The notes under the pieces: model-generated
Told to the model about the DNA's origin: nothing
Database searches by the model: none
What the model saw: the letters and a program-made list of their open reading frames with translations, nothing else
Source of the DNA: Eucommia ulmoides
Lineage: Eukaryota > Streptophyta > Magnoliopsida > Garryales > Eucommiaceae
Length of the DNA: 64,000 bases
Assembly (NCBI GenBank): GCA_016647705.1
Contig: CM028340.1
Location: 15,887,001 to 15,951,000, forward strand
Direction of reading: 5' to 3'
Made by a program: the position numbers and the translations under genes
Part shown: one piece after another, positions 20,338-32,758 of the stretch
Layout: every line of letters starts with the position of its first letter
How positions within the stretch are numbered: position 1 is the stretch's first letter

Positions 20338-21618
20338 TGACTGCTAAAAAATAATATCATTTTAATGGTATTGCGATATTGATGTAGTATGGGTTCAAGT
20401 CAGGTGTCGAACCACAGTAATCGATCTTATAACTATCAATTTTAATTATTTTTCTTTCTTTGATAAAAATGAGTTTTGATTATTTTTTTTTACTTTGAGT
20501 TTTGCAAGAAAAATAATATTAGATTTAAACAATGGGAATAGGGAACCAGGTTAGGAATTGCCGATTTCGTATTTTGAAATTATGTTATTTTCGTATTTTC
20601 TTTTTAATTTGAATTCATGCAAACGAGCGTTCTAAATTACAAGTCGGAACTACTCAAAAAAATTAGATTGATTATTCAATAACATGAATTATTTTCGGTA
20701 TCCAAACCAATAATCAAATCTCAAGACTACGATTATATGATTCTTTAGATCTAGATCACATGTACTAGATCTAACGTTCTAACAACAATTGAATCTAAAA
20801 TCGAAATTTCTACAAAAATATTTCGAGATTAAATTCAATTGTAATTAAACTATATTTCAAGAACACTATTCATTGTTTACACATAATCTAGAATTAATTT
20901 AAAAATACAATATTACATTAAAGCAAAAAGCACTAACCTCGTTGAGAGAAGATTAGCCACGTATGGAGATTTGTTCTTCTTCAAAAGCGATATTTTACAT
21001 AAATTTCATTGAAGAGTTAACACAAAAATTCGGCAAGAGAATGATCAGATTCCAATAGGATTTGATAAAGAAAATGAAAAAAGAAAAGTAAAAGAAGAAC
21101 AGTCCTTGTACTGTCGGCCCAAAAAATTATAAAAGACCTCTCCCCTCAACTCACCACTGAAGCCAAAAAAAAGAATAAAAATCAATCCCCCTCAAAATTT
21201 TGTCGGCTGCCTTTCTAAATGCTGAAGAATATCTCCCTTGGCCTAAAATCTTCCTTTTTTAAAAAAATGACCTTAAATGGCCATGTCTTCCTAGTGTAAC
21301 GGCTCTGATGAACCGTTGCCTTAGACCTGTGTTTGTGACAGAAGGGTCTGGGTTGCTTGGGCCCAGGCCCGGTTCATCAGATGGGCAACGTTTGTGCCAC
21401 CTAATCCAGCGGGTCTAGCCCGTTTGTACGGATATTAGGCGAGTCACAAGTATTTTCTTCTCCATTTTGCTTCCAAAATAAAGTATTTTTGCTCCACCTC
21501 TTCAGATCTACGTAAAAAAATAATAATAAAATAAATTAGTTACACTAATTTAATTAATTCAAAAGAATAACAAAACTTATATTAGTGGTATTAGATCGTA
21601 TAAATTGTAGTGCAATCA
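20338..21618. mobile_element. Element F: LTR-like repeat, same family as element G
   Basis: Aligns end to end with 46854-48368: both start TGA(C)T(C)GCTAAAAAATAATA, contain GAACCACAG, ACTATCAATTTTAATT-like text and CATGCAAACGAGCGTTC, and end near CA(C)GATCA / CAATCA. TG...CA ends and no coding potential suggest a solo LTR or non-autonomous LTR element. No target duplication was found, so borders may be off by some bases. It sits ~0.6 kb upstream of the PUB start codon. Confidence 0.65.
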
Positions 21619-22063
21619 CACCCCAAAATCTAAATTCTGTTAGTCCTCGAGCAAAATAAATATATTAATTAAATGAAAAAGTCACTTTCGTCGGGAGCAC
21701 ACGATTACATTTAGCGTATGCAACAAGCCTTTAAATCTCTAGGTTACCCCTAGTAGACGAGTATAGTCTCATGAAAGTTTACAGTGATACTATTCACAAA
21801 CATCCCAAGTTCCTTATTGTCAATTTTATTCCTCACAAAAGATTTATCAGTCCTATTCAATGCTAACATATCAAGTCGAGATCATACAAGAGTTACTAAA
21901 ATAGTCATCGCTCTCGTAACACGTGATTCCTAGCAATATTCATTTTTGTATCCACAACATATATGCAACTCTCATTTATAATGAAATTAGCACAAGTAGT
22001 TAGCCAACTTGTTTTAAACAATCAAACAATATTTTTCCTGAAATAAAAATATAGTTGTCTGTA
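21619..22063. other. Spacer between element F and the Helitron
   Basis: Non-coding AT-rich sequence (GTCCTCGAGCAAAATAAA...) with no recognised feature; it may be internal sequence of the element behind F. Confidence 0.4.
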
Positions 22064-23749
22064 TCTATTATTATTTATATATATATATAAAATAAATCAG
22101 CTCATTTATAAAGAGGGCCGTCGGATCAAGAGACAAACATCAAAGATATTCGTAGCCATTGGATCATTTTAAGCTACCTATAAAGTAAAATAAAAAATTA
22201 GGGTTGCCAATTTGTAGCCGCCACACTTTCTCTCCCTTTTTCACTTTCACTTTCACCTCCCGCGCTTCTCTCTCACTCCACGCTCTTCTTCTCCATCTCA
22301 CCCTAAGCTTTCCTCCTTGCAGACTGCACCACCGCACCCTTCTTCCTGCTTTCTCCTAATACCCAAGCACCGATTACACCTCTGAACAACACACAAGCAG
22401 AGCAGCGAAGGTCGGCGAAGGTCGCTGTCATCGTTGCTCCATCGCCGGGCATGGCCGCGCACCGCCATCGCCATCGCTGACCATCGCATTCAGATCTACA
22501 GTATCTGAATAATCCAACCCTCTCTCTCTCTCTATCGTTGCTCACCCTCTCTCTCTCTCTCTCTCTCTATCTCACTCTCGCTCTCACGGATCTCTATCAC
22601 CATCCCCACCCCATCTCAATCTTCCACGCCGATGCCACGCCGCAGTCATCGTCGCCGTCACCGTCGCGTCGCCGTGTTCTTCCATCGCCATCGACGTCTT
22701 CCTTGCCGCTCCATCACCGCTCACATCTAGCCGAGGGTAAGGCTAATTGGATGTCTATTTATTTCGGTGGATTAGGTATGTTTTGCCCTGAAGATTCAAT
22801 TTGTTTATTTATTTAATTGTCAAATATCTCATGATTTCACTGTGTTTTGTTGTTGGGAGTTCAGTCGCTTCCATATTTCTTCATTAGCTTGAACCCTAGA
22901 TCTAAAATTAGGTTAATGGAGTCTATAATTTCAGGTACTAATGTTGTTAAATTGGACAACTGAAGGTATCTATATTTTATAGAATCTGAAATTTTCGTTG
23001 CTGATTGGGTCTTTAGTAGATAATCACAAGGCTAACAAACAATAATTGCACTTGGGTTCCACCGTTCCAACATATAAGGTTGTTTCCACCTTTCACAAAT
23101 GTGAGTCTCTCTCTCTTATTGGGTTTTATCTGATGCTTGGGTTTCATTGTTTTCATTTCTCTGATCCCTCTGATCTGACGTCCATTTCTCTCTCTCTCTT
23201 CGAACAGGTAGCTTCGATTTCAGGAATTTTTCTTTCTCTATTTCTCCAAATTTCATAAATTTTAGGTATGTTCAACCCTAATTTCTGAATCTCTTTTTGT
23301 CTCTTCTTTGATGGCATTCTTCTTCTTCTTCTGTTTACTGTTTCTGTTTTCATTATCTTCTTCTTTTGTGCTTCTCTTTATTGTTTTTGTTTCTGCTCAG
23401 TGTTTTTGTTTGTTGTTTCTATTTAGTGTATACTAACAAATTGTTTAGATCTTCATATTTAAAACCATAGCTTCTGTTATCTATGATCCTTGACTTGACA
23501 TATCTTTGGTTGAGTATAGCTGAAAAATTCATTCATATTGGCCTTTTGACATATCTTTGGTTGAGTATGGCTGACATTCTTGAATGAACTCTGGAAAAAT
23601 CATCTCTCCATGATAATGTTTATCCAATATATAGTGGTTCATTTAGCATTTTTTTTAAACATAAATGCAACATTCATCAGTCTTTGAACTCATAATTATG
23701 ATTAATTGGGATAAGTCAAAGTCAAGATTATGATGCATTCATATTTTTT

Positions 23750-24020
23750 TGCAGCCTGTGAAAATAGTCGACGAGGATTCCGCCAGGAAGGAGTCTGAAG
23801 AAGGCGCCAGTGGTGGGTTGTAGCATAACGTGGTGGACATTGGAGGGGTAGCCGACGATGGAGTATACGACGTCAGATTGGGAGGCAATGGACTATGGAG
23901 AAGTAGCCCAGATAGCTCCCTTGGAGTGGAGAGATTCGACTTTGGATTAGGTTCGGGTGAAGATGGTGAGTGTGTAGCCTGTGTTGATGACATGTTCGCA
24001 CATGGACAAGCCCTTTGACT
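23750..24020 (+). other. Possible captured gene fragment inside the Helitron (unidentified)
   Basis: A GC-richer island in AT-rich sequence, preceded by TTTTTTTGCAG (acceptor-like, 23745-23755). It reads PVKIVDEDSARKESEEGASG, then a stop, then a 62-codon frame from 23830 (DIGGVADDGVYDVRLGG). Neither frame resembles a known family. Base composition and the acceptor-like border are the only support for an exon captured from a host gene. Confidence 0.3.
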
Positions 24021-25598
24021 CTAAGCCCTTTCCGTCTCGATCTCCCTTCAAACATGTAATATCTCTCAACTTTTTTTTTATTCCTCTGTTTTTTTTTTAA
24101 AAAAAATCGGCTTCAGCGTTTTCTGTTCTGAAACCCATTGTTCAACTGATTCAGATCTGTTTTTTCTTTTTTTTTTTGATATATTTAGTTGTTTTCTTTA
24201 TTTGGAATTGCATTGAGCATGTGATAATTGTTTAATGTGTTTTAATGCCCTAATGATATTAGAAACATTAACTAAATTAACAGGACAGACTGAGATTGCT
24301 GTCAAATTCGGCTTCATTTCTTAAGGTCCAGTTTGGTTGTCCTTCAATTCACTCGGCTGTATAGTTTTTTATGATATTTCTATTTTATTTAGGGTACTGC
24401 AAAATCAATGGTATGCCAACAGACGTCCTGATTAGTGGCATTGTTGCTCAAAATAGAGCTGTAAGTATCTTTCTTTAGTTTCTTAATCATGATTAAACTG
24501 TTAACTAAGCACATGTCGTCTTACTATTCTGTTTTAGGTAATGGAATCTAGAATTGTCAGTTAGTTTTTTTTAACTTTTCGAAATATTTGAAATTCGACC
24601 TAGATGTAGCTTTCTATGAAGTGAAAAACTTGGAACAAAAATACTAAACTAATGACAACATTTTCCTCTTCTTTTCCAGAGGATTTGTCATTGTTGCTGT
24701 TGTGGCCCTTTGCCTTTGAGTCATTTGCAATTGTAGTCGTCCTGTGCAGGTATTCTTTTTTCCTCACTCTTGCTTTATCACTAGCATGTATGTCCCATGT
24801 TTCTAAGAAATATGTTCTTTTTTTTTGGTTTTCTATTTAGTGGTGTAATTTTAGAATTAAGGTATTCTTTAATTGTTTGAATTTGTTTGCTATCCTAAAA
24901 TAAGTTTCTGGATTCTTTAAGTTGTCAGCTAGCTTAGTTCATTTCGATTCTCCCCATGCTTTCTTTCTTATTGGAATTTTATCTTTTGCATTTTGATTAT
25001 CTTTGGTTTATTTAGAAAATGTTTTGTCATGTTATTTTGATTAGTACTGCTCAAATTATTCAATTAGTATTCTTGAATGAGTTACAATGATGTTTTATTT
25101 TATTTGCAATGAGTCTATATATTTTTTCTCCTTCAAATGTCTTTGTGTCATTTGGCAAGAAGTAATTTGACTATTCCTCCAATTTTAACACTTGGTTAGT
25201 TCTGGATTAATTAGAAGTGTTAGTGAAGCTTGATAAGTTTTCATTAAATCAATTTGCAAAAAGTTTTCAATTTTTGAGTTTTAGCATAAAATCAACTTAA
25301 AATTAACTTCTTCTTTTTTCTATTTTTTTTTTGGGTGTTGGTAATGTGCAAAAATTTGAATTAGTTTTGTTATAATTTGAGTTTATATTTTTAGCGGTCC
25401 TTCATCTCCCTTCCTATTTTCGTATTCTGTGTTTTTTCCTATATTTTTTCTTTTATGTTTTTTCATTTGTAACTTTTTTTTTTTTTTTAATAATTCTGTT
25501 TGTCATTCTTTTTTTTCTTTTTTTTTTCGAGTTTTGTCTTATATTATGTTCTAAGTTTTTTATTCTGTTGTTAGATTATCTTTAGATCTTTATTTTAT

Positions 25599-25862
25599 GG
25601 GTTAATTACACTTTACTCTCTTTTAGTTAGTCTATTTTGCATTTTATCCTCCTGTGATATTTTCATCACCACTTTGTCCATATAGTTAAATTTTGTTGAA
25701 TTTTACCACTTGATGTAAGCATAATTATAGGGGGCAAAGTGCTGACGAGGGGTAAAATGCAATAAAAGCTTAACCACAGGGCGACAAAGTGGTGATGCAA
25801 ATATTACAGGGGTGCAAAGTGAAAAATAGTCTAATCACAAGAGTGTAAAGTATAATTAGCCC
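25599..25862. mobile_element. MITE with long inverted termini and 9 bp target duplication (Mutator-like)
   Basis: 264 bp. GGGTTAATTACACTTTACTC at the left is inverted at the right (GAGTGTAAAGTATAATTAGCCC), with inverted similarity over about 80 bp on each side. TTATTTTAT flanks both ends (25590-25598 and 25863-25871), the 9 bp duplication typical of Mutator-like transposases. Inserted into the Helitron. Confidence 0.88.
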
Positions 25863-25975
25863 TTATTTTATTCTATCTTAGATTTTTTGTTGATATTTTG
25901 ATAAAAACATGTGTAAAATAGTGTAGAAACAGAAAGAATTATATCAATTTTTTCAGGTTCAATATATTTTTAACC

Positions 25976-26006
25976 CCCGTGCCTTCAAGCACGGGTTATA
26001 AGCTAG
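25976..26006 (+). terminator. Helitron 3' stem-loop and CTAG terminus
   Basis: A seven-pair GC-rich stem followed at short distance by CTAG; the stem-loop is the rolling-circle termination signal of Helitrons. Confidence 0.8.
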
Positions 26007-26305
26007 TATATATATATATAACAATTTTCTTTAAATAAATGATTTATGTAATGCTAACCCCACTCGACATTCTAGGGTGTCTGTGTAACGAATGTTGGGC
26101 CAATGCTCTCATTCTAATTAGCTCGGGACATTAGGTGTTAAGGCACCCTTCAGGCTTAAGAACTCGAGCATCTTAAGCTTCAAGGTTAACGAGTTACTTA
26201 TTGTCTTAACAAATCGCTTCCCCCTTTTGACGCGAACAAACTTACTGAGGCAAGAGGCTCAGTTACTTAGTGAAAGTTCATCATTAAGACAGGCTTTGTT
26301 AGTTT

Positions 26306-26357
<52 letters not shown>

Positions 26358-26832
26358 CAATTTAAATTCCAAGGTTAAGTTATTTTTATGCCAAAACTTA
26401 GCAAACCAGCTCATGTACTAACTTTAAAATAAAATGAAGTTAGAATGCATACAAGGGTCTAAAAATAAAATATTTTTAAAAAACAGTACTATGCTCCAAT
26501 GACTATTCAACAAACTCAAGTTTGTACCCGATAGACATGGTATCAATGGATAGATTGACAAACTTAAGTGCGGGACAAAATATTAGAATGAATACAATCA
26601 TTTACCCCCACCCCCCAATTTAAATCTAGCAATGTCCTCAATGATAAAAGCACGAAATAGCTTTGACAAGGAAATATACTACCTAGCGTATCCATAGGTA
26701 TGGCATGAATGAATAGGTGTAAAATGCCTGTAAACATGTCTACCAATACACTCAATGGGAATAATAATAGTAAAACTACAATAACCAAAATAAAATAAAA
26801 TCAATACTCTAAAATAACAGCTAGACGTAATG
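26007..26832. other. Non-coding spacer with TA microsatellite
   Basis: AT-rich, with a (TA)n run at 26311-26354. A C-rich tract CCCCCACCCCCCAATTTAAA (about 26605) may be the complement of a retrotransposon purine tract. No frame worth reporting. Confidence 0.5.
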
Positions 26833-27114
26833 TGTAAGACCCTGATTTTTCGTATACGTACAATTTGAGTCGCATTTGAGTAAATTTCGAAAATAAAGGG
26901 GTGGATGGTGTTATTTATTGTTTAATCAAAATTTTGAGGGGTTAATTTGTAATTTTAAAAACATTAAAATTTGAATTAAGTTTAATTTATAACTTAACTA
27001 AAAAGAAGGGGGGACTTAGTGCAAATAAAACATCTCATATATATATAGAGAGAGAGAGAGAGAAATGAGATAAGATAAAAAAAAAAATCAGGGAGGAAGA
27101 GGGGGGAGGGGAAC
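26833..27114 (+). repeat. Inverted copy of the K-family LTR terminus (partner of 36653-36950)
   Basis: TGTAAGACCCTGATTTTTCG through AAATAAAGGGGTGGATGGTG to the GA/TA tract and GGGAGGGGAACGTC. It is the reverse complement of 36653-36950 with moderate divergence. It stops exactly where gypsy RT coding begins (GTCGATCAA). Confidence 0.85.
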
Positions 27115-27952
27115 GTCGATCAAATTATGGAAAAGTTAGCAGGATTTCCTTACGATTATTTTCTTGATGGATACTCGGGATATAACCAAGTCCCGGTGTT
27201 CCCTGAAGATAAAGAGAAAACTAAATTCATGTGCCCCTTTGGTACCTTTGCATACCAAAGGATGCCTTTTGGACTATGCAATACGTCGGAAACTTTTCAA
27301 AGGTGCATGTTAACAATTTTCTCTGATATGATCGACAACTTCTTAGAAGTCTTCATGGACGACTTTTCAATTTTTAGGAAATCATTTTAAGAATGTCTTA
27401 ACAATCTCGAGAAGCTTCTAGAGAGGTGTGAGGAAACTAATTTGGTGTTGAGTTGGGAGAAAAGCCATTTTATGGTTCAACAAGACATTGTGTTGGGGCA
27501 TGTTGTCCCAAAGAGATGGATTGAGGTGGATCGTGCTAAAGTTGATATCATCGCAAATTTTCCACCGCCCACAATGGTGAATAAAATTCTATCATTTCTA
27601 GGGCACGCAGGATTTTATCGACGCTTCATCAAGGAGTTTAGCAAGATTGCACGTTCCCTCTATAATTTGCTTGCTATAGATATGCCAGTCATTTTTTATG
27701 AATCATGCCAAGAGGCATTTGAGACATTGAAGTCCAAAATATTATTTGCCCCCGAACAACTCTCGACCTTTCGAGATTATGTGTGATGCCTCTTACTATT
27801 CTATCGTAGCTATCTTGGGACAGAAAGTAGACAAGGTACCTCATGCGATATATTATGCAAGTAAGACACTTGTGGAAGCACAAGTGAATTACACTACTAC
27901 CGAAAAAGAGCTGTTAGCCATTGTTTTTGCATTGGATAAATTTTGCCCTTAT
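27115..27952 (+). pseudogene. Gypsy (Athila/Tat-like) reverse transcriptase and RNase H, 5'-truncated
   Basis: Begins mid-RT at VDQIMEKLAGFPYDYFLDGY, then KTKFMCPFGTFAYQRMPFGL and catalytic FMDDFSIF (27345-27380). A TAA stop follows at 27388. RT connection motifs follow (VLGHVVPKRWIEVDRAKVDI, FLGHAGFYRRFIKEFSKIAR). A frameshift near 27745 leads to RNase H (FEIMCDASYYSIVAILGQK, ASKTLVEAQVNYTTTEKELL). The frame is interrupted after DKFCPY by copia H and resumes at 34979 with LGSKIIIFFDHTTLRYLL. Confidence 0.92.
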
Positions 27953-30170
27953 TGAATCTAAGGTTTTGATGAGTAATTAAGTATCGATAGTTTTTGTGGA
28001 ACTAATATTTTTATCGGGTGTTTCAGATTTATAGTCTCATGTAATTGATTAAGAAGAAGAATCGAAGAAGAAAACATAAAGGGTGCAAGATAGACATGAC
28101 GAAGATGTGGAAGAATTTTTAAGACACTGAAGAAAACTCGGTGAAAACAACTCTTTATCTTTATACTCTTAATGCTACTCGAATTAGGATCACACACGAC
28201 ACTTAAAATCAAGTAATCTTATGTGTATCGTCATAAGAAGTGATAAGTTTAAGATCCTAAAATGAAATATTTAATGTGCTCACTATTTAAAATTATTTTG
28301 ATAATTGACCTAAAGGAAAAATGTGTTTTAAAGTATAAAATATTGTGTTTCGGGTTAATTCGATCAATCGAAAAAATGGGTCTATTGACTAAATGAAACA
28401 ATGAGTTTTGAGAGTTAAAATGGAGTTCTACTGATCCAATCGGTCAACTGAGAAAAGCAATTGGTCAACCGTTTGAAATAGTAGATAAAACGGATGAGGA
28501 AGTGGGCACTCTGATCAATTTGGTCAACCAACTAGTTAGGGTCATTCAATCGAATGGTTTAGTGGATTAAGTGGGTGAAAATTGGAGAAACCCACTAATC
28601 CAGTCAGTTAACTGATTGGTTTGGTCGGTCAATCGACTACTACAGTTAAATCAACAACTATTTTGTTTGTTTGGTTAAAATTATCTATTTTCTATGATTC
28701 CAAGAGAGGTTTTTGAGGGATTTGAATGTAATTCAAATATGAACAACCTATTATACGATCCCTATTGATATGATCCATATATTTTGAGATTCTCTTAATT
28801 TAAATGATTTTATACTTCATATTCTTGTGGTTTTAAATTAAGAATAATTTTAAGGACTTAAATGTGAGTTTTAAAGAGTATTTTTAAGTGGAACACCTAT
28901 AATGAAAGGTAATGTTATATGGTATCTTAGAATATCATTTTATGACATATCTTTGAAAAACTAGTCTTTGGAAGGTTAGTTATAGGTCTATTTAATAAGA
29001 CTTTTAGGATTAAATTTTGATACATCAAGAACATTAGTTTTGAACTATTATAATAGTGATATTTTTGCTAAGATTTCTATGAGATATTCTATTCAAGTTC
29101 TTGATCTAAAGCACCAGCTGTTTAGTATCGTCGATTTGAGTTATAATTGCGATATTATCATTGTCTTTGGTGTTTCCCGATAAGATTCATCCAACTTTTA
29201 TTATTTGCTTTCTAAAGTTATATTTCTATTGATTACATGGTTTATAATTGCTAGAAAATCGTGTTAAACTTAAAAGCACGAAGATCTTTTTTAATGATTT
29301 CTGTTTGATTATCTGATTACGTGCTAATTTTGAGCTATCCATTTTATTTATTAATCAGATTTGAATTGCTTCACATTGTATCTATCATGTAATAATTATT
29401 TGGGACATTAATCGAATATATTTGTATTGAGGTGGTAGAAGCTCATTGTAGAAATAAACTTATAATTTTTTGTATTTGTGAGTTTAAGCGAATTAGACAC
29501 GTTTGGGATGGTGTCTAGTCAGGGTAGTTAGGTTTTAATTTTTTCCTATGAAAATGATTAGAGTTTGATCATTGTCCTGCAAAAAAGTTAGGTTATTCTT
29601 TTTCCTTAAAAAGAATGAGGTTTTGATTCTTCTTGTAAAAAAATATAGTAATCGTAAAGGTTCTTCCTAAATCTGAGAAAAGGATAAGTGTAAAAGTGTG
29701 AGAAAGTGGTACATTTGATTTTTATCCTGTTAAAAGAATTAGGTTTTGATTATTTCTGTAATAGAATTAGGTTAATATTGAGCCTGATAAAAAGATAAAA
29801 TTCTTCCTGAGCCTGTGAAAAGGATAATTCTAAATGTTAATTCTGAGCCTGTGAGAATCGGGATTGTAAGGGTTTAGTTCCTACCTGAGAAAGGAATCAA
29901 GAGTTTAGTGGATTGTGAATCTCCGTGGAGCTCGGGGGACTGGATGTAGGTAAGTGTATATTACCGAACTAGGATATATTGATGTGTACTGCATTACTTA
30001 TTTCCATATATGCATTTGGGTGTGCATTTAGAAGTAAACACATTTTTGCTGCATAACAAGATAATAATCTATTTAGGGAAATTGATTATTTGTGTTTAAA
30101 GGAATTAATTGTTTAATTTTTAGTAACTACTCAATTCACCCCCCCTCTTGGGTAGTTCTTTGGGCCAACA
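27953..30170 (+). repeat. Copia H 5' LTR
   Basis: About 2.2 kb, TGAATCTAAGGTTTTGATGA to TTGGGCCAACA, with many substitutions and small indels relative to 32759-34970. It contains repeated RGGTTTTGATTCTTCCTGTA-like units around 29.5-29.8 kb. Confidence 0.88.
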
Positions 30171-30548
30171 ATTGACATCAAAGTTGATTTTAGCTCGTTA
30201 GGTCTAACATCCTAGTTAAACATGACCACATGAAGTGCACTGATAGTATTAGTGTTTGTGAATCTTCTGCATGTTTTGATTCTATTAGTAAATCTCTTGC
30301 TTGCTTTGATAATTAGGGTTTCGTTGGTGAAAATGATAAAAATCGTGATAATGAGGCTGCAGATAAGGCTATTGATATGCTAATTACCCTTACTTAAGTT
30401 TTTTGGAAAAGAGAATTTGAAACTTTGGCCAAAGATTGCGATTCTTGAAAATAAAAAGTTTAGTACCACTAAATCTCTTAAGAAGAAGAATTTAGATAAG
30501 TATTTTGAAATTGATTAATTTTTAAATGCTTTATCTAAAATTGGTAAG

Positions 30549-30824
30549 TTGCTTGAAAAAATAGATTTTCTTAAAGAAGAGAACGAAGTTTTGAAAAACA
30601 ATATTCATGACTTTCAACAAAGTGATTTTAAAAAGAAAAATCTTGAAATTTTAAATGAGATCTTGAACATTGAGTTAGATAATACAAGGTGTAAACTTGA
30701 TAAAACTCGTTTGAAAATTCATTCTTTTAAAAATAATTGTAGAATTCTCAAGACTAATCTTGAATGTTATCTGTTGCATGGTTACCCGGTTGGATCCAGA
30801 AAAAACTGGATAACAAGGAAATAA
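30549..30824 (+). pseudogene. Copia H gag remnant (coiled coil)
   Basis: Reads LEKIDFLKEENEVLKNNIHD and later LDNTRCKLDKTRLKIHSFKN, a leucine/lysine-rich heptad helix like that in SIRE-type gag. Surrounding frames are broken and no zinc knuckle is visible. Lineage assignment rests on the LTR length and the RNase H tail rather than on this piece. Confidence 0.55.
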
Positions 30825-32758
30825 AAAATTTATAGAGGTACAAATGATAGATTTGCTCAATCAAGAACGTACAATGAATATTATATGCCGAGAGGGATTC
30901 CGGATTCAATGCTCCAACAAGGATGAATCAAAATATACAAAGGCATAAAATTGATGCTATTAGAAAGTCATGGGTCTAGCGAAATAATTATCATTAAGAG
31001 AAAACGCAACCTCAAAAGCAATAGAAACTGGTTTCAGAATTATTGCAGATCACAACAAAATAAATCAACCAGTAGTGTGCAAGATGGACAAAGATGTTGT
31101 TAAGATGAATCAACTAGTTACCCCCCAGGAATGATAAGCCAACTAAATCAGTTATTTCAAAGAATAACAGGAATGACATTGACAATAACAATGAGGTAAC
31201 AAACAAAGCTGTCGCCAAGGACGTTAGAGGTACTCCTAACCCTTTGGCAGTTTAAATTCATTAAATTTGTTAGAGAGGGAGGCGTCCGACTTGCCAATTA
31301 GGTAAGTTGGTAATTGTTTCTAAGACCTATATTAAATTATGTGTTTACTTTTTGTCTTAGAAATATTGCATGGTGATTATGAGAATTACATTTAGTTAAA
31401 GTATATTAACATGTTTTTATGATGTGCCTATATCAAGTAATGTTCATTTATTTGATTATATGAAACATGTTATATGATCTAAATTGTTAGATAATACTGG
31501 TTTATTGATTAAGATTGAGTCATGTGATGGTTATTAAGTTTATCGTATTTTCCGTATCACATGTTGCATGTTGTATAATATTAGTATTTAGCATGGTCTA
31601 CTTTGATGGCATGATTATATGAATTTAAACTTACATGATTGGTGTCACTTTATGAAATTGTATTAATCTATTTTTGGTACCATTTGAATGATTATCTGAA
31701 TATACATGGTATATCAATTTATGCTTAGTGTTTTAAACATGGATATCTTTATAAGTATAAAGTGCCTAGCTGAATACATGATAATATGAATTTAGCATAC
31801 GTTTTATTTCTCTTGATTTTAAATAATTATTATTCTATAAGGGATCTAGAATTTTATGAGATAACATCTTCAATATGTAATTATCCATGCATTAGATTTA
31901 TGTTAATGGTTTCATAAATAATTTATATTATTATTGAGATATGCTTCATGTCTTAGTGTATTAAAGATTACATATTTTCTTTATTCTATCTAAAGGGAAG
32001 ATATTAATAGGTATCATGATTAAAGCATGTTGACTTAATTGAAATTATATGATTTCATGCTATATTGTTGAAATATTTTGATAATCTCTTGAAATTGCCT
32101 TAAGATGATCAGATTAATCTTAAAAGTTGTTCTCTTCATGATCTTTACTTTTTGATGTAACAAAGGGGAAGAGAATATAATATTAAGAGGGAAAAGTTAT
32201 ATGATGTTTTGATATTGTATGTGTTCTCTTAAGCATGAAATAATGTTTACAATTATATAGGGAGAGAAGTTGTTTAAAAGTGGGACAATAATACGTTATG
32301 CTTTAATTGAAAAGGGCATATTGAATATGTTGATACATCTGATCAGCTTGCTAATATTTTTACAAAACCGATAGCGAAAGATTAATTCATGAAAATTATT
32401 TGAGATTTAGATATGGTTAGGTATAACGATGTATGCTTAGAGTGATATTTTTGATTCTCCATCCTCACTTTTTGAGAAGATAAAAGGGAAGAAGTTGATG
32501 TTTAATGAGTTAGTTGATGCTAATTTGTTTGCCTAAGTATTGCATTGATTAAAGGAAGAAATCATTAAGGACTTATGTTGAATATTATTATGGTTTAATT
32601 GGGCTTATATCAAATATCTTCAATATTATTTAATTATGTTTTCAACATTATACTTAAATGAGTTTAAATACCCGTCCTCGAATTTAGGGGGAGCGTGGTT
32701 AGATTATATTTTGAAGAAAATATCAAAGTTAATTGTCATCATAAAAAATGGGTGAGAT
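30825..32758 (+). other. Copia H interior, decayed pol and 3' untranslated region
   Basis: No continuous frame. The only recognisable pol remnant is the RNase H C-terminus near 32330-32380 (DQLANIFTKPIAKD). The remainder is AT-rich. Integrase and most RT are missing. Confidence 0.6.

Larger units (their letters stand above)
22064..26006 (+). mobile_element. Helitron (non-autonomous), ~3.9 kb
   Basis: The right end has the diagnostic plant Helitron layout: a stem-loop CCCGTGC-CTTCAA-GCACGGG (25976-25995), eleven bases on the terminal CTAG, then host T. The left end is placed at TCTATTATTATTTATAT after host A (A|T insertion). That end is weaker but is followed by GAGGGCCGTCGGATCAAGAG and CCATTGGATCATTTTAAGC, typical of this class. 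No Rep/helicase frame is present, so it needs an autonomous partner. Inside are CT-rich leader-like sequence (22.2-22.75 kb) and possible captured exons around 23.75-24.0 and 24.4-24.75 kb that could not be matched to a family. Confidence 0.7.

Noticed and set aside
22303..22816. Short ORFs on both strands in CT-rich sequence of the Helitron
   Set aside because: Produced by CT/CCATCGCC repeats; both strands are open and no motif is recognisable.
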